From DATFMP01 sp035266845 (GTDB lineage Bacteria; SAR324; JACQKK01), in NCBI GenBank assembly GCA_035266845.1, contig DATFMP010000047.1, forward strand, positions 1-34,998: 34,998 nucleotides of DNA, read 5' to 3'. The notes beneath the pieces are model-generated. The model saw nothing but the letters and a program-made list of their open reading frames with translations. It was not told the origin of the DNA and made no database searches. The first letter of the stretch is position 1; every line of letters begins with the position of its first letter. The position numbers were made by a program, and so were the translations under genes. Of the stretch, positions 9,275 to 15,512 are shown one piece after another.

Positions 9275-10069
9275 TCAGTTGGAGACGGTGAGTACCGAGC
9301 GCCGGTTCTTGGCCCAGGCAGCCTCGTTGTGGCCTGGATCCACCGGCCGCTCTTCGCCGTAGCTGATCGTGCTCAACTGGCTGGCGGAGACACCTGCGGC
9401 GATGAGCGCTTGGCGCACCGCTTCGGCGCGGCGCTGGCCCAGGGCCAGGTTGTACTCGTTGGTGCCCCGCTCGTCGCAGTGGCCTTCCACCTGCACCTTC
9501 ACGTCCGGATGGGCCATCAGCGCCTTGGCGTTCTCGTCGATCGTCTGCTGGAACTCCGGCTTGATGTTGTACTTGTCGAAGTCGAAGTAGACGATGCCAT
9601 ACGGCGACGGTGCGGCCATGGGCTGCTTGGCCATCGCGCCTTCACGCTCGGCGATGGACATCTCGCCCTGTGGCGCTGCCACCTCGTCCGCCAGCGTCAC
9701 CACCAGGGCATTGCGCAGGATGCGGTCCATGTACGGGTCTGCGCCGGAGCCCACGGCTCCACGCACGGCGTCGGAGAACTCGGCCGCATTGGTGAACTCT
9801 TTGCCCTTCAGGCTGGCCAGCGCATCCGTCACGCTGGAGGGCACGGCGTCGGCCGACATTTTGGCCAGCGTCGCATCGTTGATGACCAGGGTGGCCCCGC
9901 TGAGATCCGGTGAGGCAGCCAGTTGCGGCCGTGGCGTCGGCAGCACCGAAGTGTTCACGGCCAACTTGCCCGGGGTAGGCTCGGCCACCTTCGGCTTCGC
10001 CGATTCACAGCCGGCCATCAGGACCAAGCCCAGAGCAACCAGGGCAAACAAGAACCAATGACGTTTCAT
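9275..10069 (-). CDS. pal: Peptidoglycan-associated lipoprotein Pal (OmpA-like)
   Basis: Pal is an outer-membrane lipoprotein that binds peptidoglycan and TolB. The 264-residue product starts MKRHWFLFALVALG, with lipobox LMAGC and C21 as lipidated residue. Its C-terminal OmpA/MotB domain (about 155-262) has IVYFDFDKYNIKPEF, VQVEGHCDERGTNEYN and LALGQRRAEAVRQAL. Residues about 45-150 form an extra segment, longer than the linker of E. coli Pal, which makes this protein about 90 residues longer than usual. The ATG at 10069 is supported by AAGGAG eight bases upstream. The gene lies upstream of tolQ rather than between tolB and cpoB, and is separated from tolQ by a terminator. Confidence 0.93.
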   Translation of the reverse strand: MKRHWFLFALVALGLVLMAGCESAKPKVAEPTPGKLAVNTSVLPTPRPQLAASPDLSGATLVINDATLAKMSADAVPSSVTDALASLKGKEFTNAAEFSDAVRGAVGSGADPYMDRILRNALVVTLADEVAAPQGEMSIAEREGAMAKQPMAAPSPYGIVYFDFDKYNIKPEFQQTIDENAKALMAHPDVKVQVEGHCDERGTNEYNLALGQRRAEAVRQALIAAGVSASQLSTISYGEERPVDPGHNEAAWAKNRRSVLTVSN

Positions 10070-10190
10070 GGGGCTCCTTCTCTTTGTATGCGATGCGTTC
10101 GTGGACCCACGGAACCGCTGCTCGTATGCAGGCCTGTGTTGAGCACGGGAATCTTGGCGAATTAAAGCAATCGCTACCACTTCGTGGCTG

Positions 10191-10213
10191 AAATCAAAAG
10201 CCGCTTTTGCGGC
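10191..10213 (-). terminator. Candidate short intrinsic terminator upstream of pal
   Basis: A perfect GCCGC-AAAA-GCGGC hairpin (10200-10213) is followed on the minus strand by TTTTGATTT (10191-10199). It would end a minus-strand transcript before pal, so it may close a small RNA or act as an attenuator. The stem is only 5 bp, so efficiency is uncertain. Confidence 0.4.
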
Positions 10214-10345
10214 GATTGCCTCAAGACCCCTGAAAACCGTAGGGGTATGCTGGATCGCTTACAGCCCTCTCGCCAGTGCCGTGTTCCCCTTTTTCGGCGT
10301 TCAAACCGATGCGGTTGCCCGGACAAAGGGCTTTTCGGCAGATAT
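10191..10345 (-). ncRNA. Possible structured small RNA (unassigned)
   Basis: Six consecutive non-overlapping hairpins are visible: 10317-10331 (GCCC/GGGC), 10304-10316 (AACCG/CGGTT), 10278-10298 (GCCG/CGGC), 10250-10276 (CTGG/CCAG), 10226-10246 (ACCCCT/AGGGGT) and 10200-10213 (GCCGC/GCGGC). The last is followed by a T-rich run on the minus strand, and a weak promoter lies just upstream at 10351-10378. No known RNA family was recognised. Because hairpins are symmetric the plus strand is also possible, and the whole could be the pal leader. This is inference from structure only. Confidence 0.25.
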
Positions 10346-10350
10346 GGGAG

Positions 10351-10378
10351 TTGTTATTGTTAATGTCAGTTCAATCAA
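10351..10378 (-). promoter_or_regulatory. Weak candidate promoter in the pal-lipM intergenic region
   Basis: On the minus strand TTGATT (10373-10378) is followed after 16 bases by TAACAA (10351-10356). The surrounding DNA (10340-10400) is much more AT-rich than the window. It could drive the hairpin-rich stretch below it and pal. The match is imperfect. The rest of 10070-10549 holds no gene. Confidence 0.25.
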
Positions 10379-10549
10379 CTGGTCGCATTAACCCGTAACA
10401 TTTTCGCCCCCTGGAATCCAGTTTTTTTGGCCGCGCGCCGCCGCCGGCCTTAAGATGCGACCCGTGCCCGATGGGCGGCGCACCCCCGGCGCAGGCCGGC
10501 TTTCGCAATATCACCCTCGCTGCGCCGGCCGCGCCGGCGCCCAAGCCGC

Positions 10550-11371
10550 ATGGAATGGGAGCTGCACCAGGACCCGCCGCGATCCGCTGCCTACAACATG
10601 GCCAAGGACGAGGTGTGCCTGGAGCGGGCCCACCACACCGGGCGGCCCGCCCTGCGGCTGTACGGATGGGAGCACCTCACCCTCTCCATCGGGCGGGCGC
10701 AGCAGGTGGCGCGCGAGATCGATCTGGCCGCCTGCCGGGCCGCGGCGGTGCCCCTGGTGCGCCGCATCACGGGCGGGCGGGCCGTGCTGCACGGCAGCGA
10801 CCTCACCTATGCCGTTACCGCGCCGACGTCCCTGCCGGGCTTCGAGGGCGGCATCATGCCCATCTACCGCGCGCTTTCGCAGGTGTTCGTGCGCTTCCTG
10901 CGCGAGCTGGACTGCCGGCCGGAAGTGAAGACTTACACGGGCCGGGAACGCATCGAGCTGGCCTCGGCGATCTGCTTTTCCACGCCCTCCGCCTTCGAGA
11001 TCCTGGTGGAGGGGCGCAAGCTGATCGGTAGCGCCCAGCGGCGCCTGCCCACGGCATTTCTGCAGCACGGCTCGCTGCCGCTGGCGCCCCAGTGGCCGCT
11101 GCTGGCGCGCCTGTTCGTGGATGCCTCGGAGGCTTCCCTGCGCGAGCAGATGACCGATCTCGAATCCCTGGGCGTTGCGGCCCACTGGAGTGCGGAGGCG
11201 CTGCGCGAGCGGCTGGTGGCGGCCTTCGCCGCGGAACTGGACGTGACGTTCGTCCCGGCGCGCTGGGACGCGCAGGACGAGGCGGCGGTGCAGGCCCTGC
11301 TGCCCCGCTACGCGCCACCCGAGATGACTTCGCCTGCAGCCCCGCCGCGAACCACCGCCGCCGGCGACTGA
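10550..11371 (+). CDS. Octanoyltransferase/lipoate-protein ligase family protein (LipM-like)
   Basis: This enzyme probably transfers an octanoyl or lipoyl group to lipoyl domains. The 273-residue product has the biotin/lipoate transferase core: LTLSIGRAQ, VPLVRRITGGRAVLHGSDLTY (about 68-87), and the pair ICFSTPSAFEI with C142 and EGRKLIGSAQRR with K157. A cysteine in this position followed by GRK-x-x-GSAQ is typical of LipM-type octanoyltransferases, while LplA ligases use only the lysine and ATP. I therefore favour LipM, but ligase activity cannot be excluded. The pyruvate dehydrogenase E2, whose lipoyl domain it could modify, is about 5 kb downstream. The ATG at 10550 has no clear ribosome binding site. 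Confidence 0.8.
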   Translation: MEWELHQDPPRSAAYNMAKDEVCLERAHHTGRPALRLYGWEHLTLSIGRAQQVAREIDLAACRAAAVPLVRRITGGRAVLHGSDLTYAVTAPTSLPGFEGGIMPIYRALSQVFVRFLRELDCRPEVKTYTGRERIELASAICFSTPSAFEILVEGRKLIGSAQRRLPTAFLQHGSLPLAPQWPLLARLFVDASEASLREQMTDLESLGVAAHWSAEALRERLVAAFAAELDVTFVPARWDAQDEAAVQALLPRYAPPEMTSPAAPPRTTAAGD

Positions 11372-11459
11372 TCCCCGGCCCGGTGACGCGCCTCTCGCAG
11401 GCGAGTCGCCCGGTCGGGTGGAGCCCTGCACGCCGGAGACCCTTCGATAGCGATAGAAT

Positions 11460-11563
11460 GGTGGGGCGGGCGTCCCACCCGCCCAGGCAGTTGAGCGGCC
11501 AGCTCCCACGGGGGGAATTCCACCAACGGCCCAGCCCGGGCGACCGGGGACGGTCGCCCCACC
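11460..11563. repeat. Composite REP-type palindromic repeat unit (distant copy)
   Basis: One end carries GGTGGGGCGGGCGTCCCA and a matching CCCGCCC arm (11460-11484). The other carries the perfect hairpin GGGCGACCG-GGGA-CGGTCGCCC (11538-11559) followed by CACC. The unit therefore begins GGTGGGGCG and ends CGCCCCACC as terminal inverted repeats. The second hairpin, including the adjacent GGCCCAGC, is the reverse complement of the palindromes beside the transposase at 19824-20324. It lies between two convergent genes. Confidence 0.8.
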
Positions 11564-11589
11564 AGCGATGGGCCATGGAAGTCAGCCCA

Positions 11590-11613
11590 GTGGGGCGGGC
11601 GTCCCGCCCGCCC
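11590..11613. repeat. REP-type palindrome, half unit
   Basis: GTGGGGCGGGCGTCCCGCCC continuing into GCCC forms a palindrome identical in reverse complement to those at 20505-20529 and 20621-20644. It stands alone, 26 bases after the composite unit. The remaining bases of 11372-11697 show no gene; their open frames consist of translated repeat. Confidence 0.8.
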
Positions 11614-11697
11614 AAGTACTTGCAGAGCTAAGGGAAAGTCCGGAGCCGGCACGAGCCCTGCGGCCCGGGCCGACCCTGCGGAGCAGAACGGCCGCGC

Positions 11698-12882
11698 TCA
11701 GTAGCGCGCCATCTTGGGGTCCACCTCCTCCGCCCAGCGGTCGATGCCGCCGGCGAGGCTGTGCAGGTGCTTGAACCCGTGCTCCTTGAGCTGCCTGAGG
11801 GCGGTGAGGGAGCGTTTGCCCTTGTAGCAGTACAGGTAGATGTCATCGTCCGGGTTCAGCTCGGAAATGAACTGCTCGAACTGGCTGAGCGGCGTCAGCC
11901 GGGCCGGCTCGATGCGGTTGATCTCCCACTCGTGCGGCTCGCGCACGTCCAGCAGCGTGATGCGCTTGCCGGACTCGATGAGCTCCTTCAGCTCGCCCGC
12001 GCTCACCTCCACCGCGCGCGGGTCTACCTCTGCCGCTGTCTCGGCCTTGGCCGCGGCCGGCAACTCCACCGCGCAGAACGTCTGGTAGTCGATCAGCTCG
12101 GTGATGCTCGGGTGCTCGCCGCACAGCTCGCACTGCGGATCCTTGCGGATGCGCACGTCGCGGAAGCTCATGCGCAACGAGTCGTAGAGCATCAGCCGGC
12201 CCACCAGCGGCTCGCCCTTGCCCAGAATGAGCTTGATGGCCTCGGTGGCCATGATCAGTCCCACCGTTCCCGGGAGCACGCCCAGGACACCGGCTTCCGC
12301 TCAACTGGGCACGAGGCTGGCCGGGGGCGGGTTGGAATACAGGCATCGGTAGCACGGCCCGCCGTGGTGGGGGTCGAACACGGACATCTGGCCTTCGAAG
12401 CGGAAGATCGAGCCGTAGACCAGCGGCTTGCCCGCCAGGTATGCCGCGTCGTTCACCAGGTAGCGCGTCTCGAAGTTGTCCGAGCCGTCGATGATGATGT
12501 CGTACTTGGAGAACATCTCCAGCGCGTTGTGCCGCGAGAGCCGCAGGTTGTACGCGTCCACGTTCACGAGCGGGTTGATCTCGTGCATGCGGTCGCGGAT
12601 GGAGTCCACCTTGGGCGTGCCCGCGCCGAAGGTGGAGTGGGCGATCTGGCGATTCAGATTGCTCACGTCCACCACGTCGTCATCCACCACGCCGATGGTG
12701 CCCACACCGGCCGCGGCCAGATACAGGCCGATCGGCGAGCCCAGCCCGCCGGCGCCGATGCTGAGCACGCGCGCGGCCTTCAGTTTCTCCTGCCCCGCCA
12801 CGCCCACCTCGGGCAGCGTGACGTGCCGGCTGTAGCGGTTGATTTCCTCAGGGGTGAGGCGTGCGCCGTTGTGTTGAGACAT
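11698..12882 (-). CDS. MoeB/ThiF-rhodanese fusion, probable selenoprotein (in-frame UGA as Sec194)
   Basis: The family adenylates the C-terminus of ubiquitin-like sulfur carriers (MoaD, ThiS) and passes sulfur to them. Read with TGA at 12301-12303 as selenocysteine, the product has 394 residues, the usual length of MoeB-rhodanese fusions. The E1-like domain has the nucleotide loop GAGGLGSP (43-50), DDDVVDVSNLNRQ and DGSDNFETRYLVND. Zinc cysteines are C177/C180 (CYRC) and C251/C254 (CELC). The rhodanese domain (about 285-390) has active-site loop CYKGKRS with C352. The TGA falls at LVPS-U-AEAGVLG, where relatives have the conserved sulfur-transfer cysteine (equivalent to ThiF Cys184 and MOCS3 Cys239, from memory). 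Downstream coding is intact, a SECIS-like hairpin follows, and selA is in the window. A nonsense mutation is the alternative. The true stop is also TGA (11698-11700). Confidence 0.85.
12268..12287 (-). promoter_or_regulatory. Candidate bacterial SECIS hairpin
   Basis: On the minus strand TCCTGGG pairs with CCCGGGA (7 bp, one U-G) around the loop CGTGCT. The stem begins 13 nt and the loop 20 nt after the TGA at 12301-12303, and G is the second loop base. Both match the published bSECIS model (G in the first two loop positions; loop about 16-37 nt from UGA). The folding was done by eye. Confidence 0.65.
12301..12303 (-). other. Recoded UGA, predicted selenocysteine codon
   Basis: TGA sits in frame between PS and AEAGVLGVLPG of the MoeB/ThiF domain, replacing the conserved cysteine codon (TGC or TGT) by a single base. 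No other stop or frameshift occurs between 12882 and 11701. Confidence 0.8.
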
Positions 12883-13030
12883 GGCTGCGGATTCCTTCCA
12901 GGAGCAGGGGGCGGCAGGACTGCCGACCGATCAGACTCGCATTGTACCGTTCGGTCAACAATCGGTGCAAGCCCCATAGCGATGGGGGTTCGTTTCCGTC
13001 AGGATAGCACGGCATTCCATTGGCGCAATA

Positions 13031-13079
13031 CCAATCCATTGAATTGATTGGCAATACCGTCACATGGCAGTGTGACGGT
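13031..13079. promoter_or_regulatory. Two adjacent inverted repeats in the moeB-pdhA divergent region
   Basis: CCAATC (13031-13036) and GATTGG (13046-13051) form one dyad. ACCGTCACA (13056-13064) and TGTGACGGT (13071-13079) form a perfect 9-bp dyad around TGGCAG. The octamer GCAATACC occurs just before and between them as a direct repeat. No T-run follows, so operator sites for a regulator of one or both divergent genes are more likely than a terminator. The regulator is unknown. The rest of 12883-13338 holds the pdhA promoter and no gene. Confidence 0.45.
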
Positions 13080-13202
13080 GCCGCGCCCACGGCTGGCGGC
13101 TCCGCGCGCAGGACCCCGGCCGGGATGGACTCCGCGACCGGCCAGTGTCCCGCAATCGCCCGGATACCGCGCGCGTGCGGCGGATGGCGGGGCGGATTGA
13201 TC

Positions 13203-13230
13203 TTGACTGTCCCCCCAGGCCCTCTAATAT
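13203..13230 (+). promoter_or_regulatory. Sigma70-type promoter of the pdh operon
   Basis: TTGACT (13203-13208) and TAATAT (13225-13230) are separated by 16 bases and lie 108 bases upstream of the pdhA start. Both differ from consensus by one base, which is striking in this GC-rich sequence. A transcript would start near 13237 and have a leader of about 100 bases. Confidence 0.7.
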
Positions 13231-13338
13231 GGGAGGGATCAAAGGCGGCCGCATCCGGCCCGGGTCTGCGCAGCGACGCGCGGCCCAGGGAACTGTGGCA
13301 TGCGATGCTGCCCGAACTTCAACCAGTAGAGCGCGTTC

Positions 13339-14406
13339 ATGGCCTCATTAGCGGCGGAATCCCGGAAGAAGCAGGACGCCAAGGGCGAGGAACTGAAGAC
13401 CCTCTCGGTCGCAACGCTCACACCTCGGCAGAAGCAGGTGCTGGATGAGCTGGGCCGGGAGAAGCTGGTGGAGATGTACCGCCGCATGTTCCTCATCCGC
13501 TCCTTCGAGCAGCGCTGCGAGCAGATGTACCAGCAGCGCAAGATCGGCGGCTTCCTGCACCTGTACATGGGCGAGGAAGCACTGGGCGTCGGCATGCTCT
13601 CCGCGATCCGCCCGGACGACTACGTGGTCACGTCCTACCGTGACCACGGCATCGCGCTGGCGCTGGGGCTGCCGCCCACGGTGCTGATGGCCGAGCTGTT
13701 CGGCCGGGTCACTGGGGTTTCGCACGGCAAAGGCGGCTCGATGCACTTCTACTCCAAGGAGAAGAACCTGCTGGGCGGCCATGGCATCGTGGCCGGGCAG
13801 ATTCCCGTGGGGCTGGGAGCGGCGTTCTCCGCGCGCTACCAGGAGTCCGACCGCGTGAGCCTGACTTTCCTGGGCGATGGGGCGGTGCAGCAGGGCACCT
13901 TCCACGAGTCGCTGAACATGGCGTCCCTGTGGAGCCTGCCCGCGATCTTCATCATCGAGAACAACCAATACGGCATGGGCACGGCCATTAACCGGGCCTC
14001 GGCCGTGACGGACTTCACGCTGAAGGCCCAGGGCTACCACGTAGAGGGGGTAACCGTAGACGGCATGAACCTGCTGGACTGCTATGCCGCAGCCGCCGAT
14101 GCCGTCGCCAAACGCCGCACGCACCCCGCCCCCCTCCTGATCGAAGCCAAGACCTACCGTTACCGCGGGCATTCCATCTCCGACCCCGCGACCTACCGCA
14201 AGAAAGAAGAGATCGAGCGCTACCAGAAGGTGGACCCGATCCAGCAGGTCAAGGGCCTGCTCGCCGAGTTGGACTGGCTGAGCGAGGCGGATGCCAAGCA
14301 GCTGGAAAAGGACGTGCGCCAGGACGTGATCGATGCGGTGAACTTCGCCGATCAGAGCGAAGAGCCTCCGCTGGCCGATCGCGACCGCCACGTCTACGCG
14401 GACTAG
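13339..14406 (+). CDS. pdhA: Pyruvate dehydrogenase E1 component, alpha subunit
   Basis: With the beta subunit this enzyme decarboxylates pyruvate on thiamine diphosphate and reductively acetylates the E2 lipoyl group. The 355-residue product has an N-terminal extension of about 40 residues, then FLIRSFEQRCEQMYQQRKIGG and the TPP motif GDGAVQQGTFHESLN, with GDG at 179-181 and NN at 208-209. HGKGGSMHFYSKEKN and YRYRGHSISDPATYR (loop with the serine regulated in mitochondria) are also conserved. These point to pyruvate rather than branched-chain oxoacids. It is the first gene of pdhA-pdhB-pdhC, read from the promoter at 13203. No E3 (dihydrolipoyl dehydrogenase) gene is in the window. Confidence 0.94.
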   Translation: MASLAAESRKKQDAKGEELKTLSVATLTPRQKQVLDELGREKLVEMYRRMFLIRSFEQRCEQMYQQRKIGGFLHLYMGEEALGVGMLSAIRPDDYVVTSYRDHGIALALGLPPTVLMAELFGRVTGVSHGKGGSMHFYSKEKNLLGGHGIVAGQIPVGLGAAFSARYQESDRVSLTFLGDGAVQQGTFHESLNMASLWSLPAIFIIENNQYGMGTAINRASAVTDFTLKAQGYHVEGVTVDGMNLLDCYAAAADAVAKRRTHPAPLLIEAKTYRYRGHSISDPATYRKKEEIERYQKVDPIQQVKGLLAELDWLSEADAKQLEKDVRQDVIDAVNFADQSEEPPLADRDRHVYAD

Positions 14407-14457
14407 CCCGCGCAGCCCCGAGTTCCCCACACGCCAGTCACCGCACGCGGACGGCCC

Positions 14458-15441
14458 ATGGATATGCAGACGATCACCATGCGCGAGGCCCTCAACCAGG
14501 CGATGGTCGAGGAGATGGAGCGCGACCCCACGGTCTTCCTCATCGGCGAGGAGGTGGGCGAGTACAACGGTGCCTACAAGGTGAGCCAGGGCATGCTGGA
14601 GCGCTTCGGTCCGCGCCGCGTGGTGGATACGCCCATCTCCGAGGCCTCGTTCTGCGGCCTGGGCGTCGGGGCCGCCATGACGGGCCTGCGTCCGATCGTG
14701 GAGTTCATGAGCTTCAACTTCTCGCTGGTGGCCTTCGACCAGATCATCAACAACGCGGCCAAGACGCTGTACATGTCCGGCGGCCAGTTCCCCATCCCCA
14801 TGGTGATGCGGGGGCCGGGCGGGCCGGCGGCGCAGGTTTCCGCCCAGCACTCCAGCGTGCTCGATTCCATGTTCGCCAATGTGCCGGGCCTCAAGGTGGT
14901 GGTGCCCTCCACCTCCTACGATGCCAAGGGCCTGCTCAAGACGGCGATCCGGGACAACAATCCGGTGGTCTTCATCGAGAACGAGCTGCTCTACGGCGTC
15001 AGCGGCGAGGTGCCCCAGGACGAATACACGCTGCCCATCGGGCAGGCGGTCGTGCGCGCCGAGGGCACGGACGTCACCGTGATCGCCCACAGCCGCATGA
15101 ACTACTTTATGGCCGAGGCGCTGCCGCGCTTCCAGGCGGAGGGCATCTCGGTGGAACTGCTGGATCCGCGCACCATCAAGCCGCTTGACGTGGAGACCAT
15201 CGCCCGCTCCGTGCGCAAGACGCACCGCGTCGTGATCGTGGAGGAGGGCTACCGCTTCGCCGGCGTGGGTGCACAGATCGCGGACGACATCTACTCGCGC
15301 TGCTTCGACGATCTGGATGCGCCCATCGCGCGCGTGACGCACTCGGAGAATCCCCTGCCCTACGCCAGGAATCTGGAGGCGGCCAGCCTGCCCAGCGTGG
15401 CGCAGGTGATGGAAGCCTGTAAGGCGGTGCTGTACCGCTAG
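14458..15441 (+). CDS. pdhB: Pyruvate dehydrogenase E1 component, beta subunit
   Basis: The 327-residue product starts MDMQTITMREALNQAM and has the transketolase pyrimidine-binding domain with FLIGEEVGEYNGAYKVSQGM (catalytic glutamate in GEEVG), RVVDTPISEASFCGLGVGAA and RGPGGPAAQVSAQHSS. The C-terminal transketolase domain follows (VELLDPRTIKPLDVETI, VIVEEGYRFAGVGAQIADD). It begins 51 bases after pdhA and is 71 bases before pdhC. This arrangement of separate alpha and beta subunits differs from the single-chain AceE of enteric bacteria. Confidence 0.95.
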   Translation: MDMQTITMREALNQAMVEEMERDPTVFLIGEEVGEYNGAYKVSQGMLERFGPRRVVDTPISEASFCGLGVGAAMTGLRPIVEFMSFNFSLVAFDQIINNAAKTLYMSGGQFPIPMVMRGPGGPAAQVSAQHSSVLDSMFANVPGLKVVVPSTSYDAKGLLKTAIRDNNPVVFIENELLYGVSGEVPQDEYTLPIGQAVVRAEGTDVTVIAHSRMNYFMAEALPRFQAEGISVELLDPRTIKPLDVETIARSVRKTHRVVIVEEGYRFAGVGAQIADDIYSRCFDDLDAPIARVTHSENPLPYARNLEAASLPSVAQVMEACKAVLYR

Positions 15442-15512
15442 TCCGTCCCGCCGACGGCCGCCGAGCGCGGCCGTCCCGAACCGACCCCGCCCGGGTGCTG
15501 AGAGGAGAGCGA

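Noticed and set aside
10854..11652. Minus-strand open frames across the lipM end and the repeats
   Set aside because: They read through lipM in antisense and through the GC-rich palindromes, giving strings such as WDARPT that are translated repeat.
11698..12882. Two separate genes or a pseudogene at the moeB-like locus
   Set aside because: The two open frames are in the same frame, separated by one TGA at a conserved cysteine. The second half would lack a start with a ribosome binding site and would begin inside the E1 domain. No other damage is present.
13056..13079. Intrinsic terminator
   Set aside because: The 9-bp hairpin is perfect but no T-run follows on either strand, and it lies between divergent genes; an operator is more likely.
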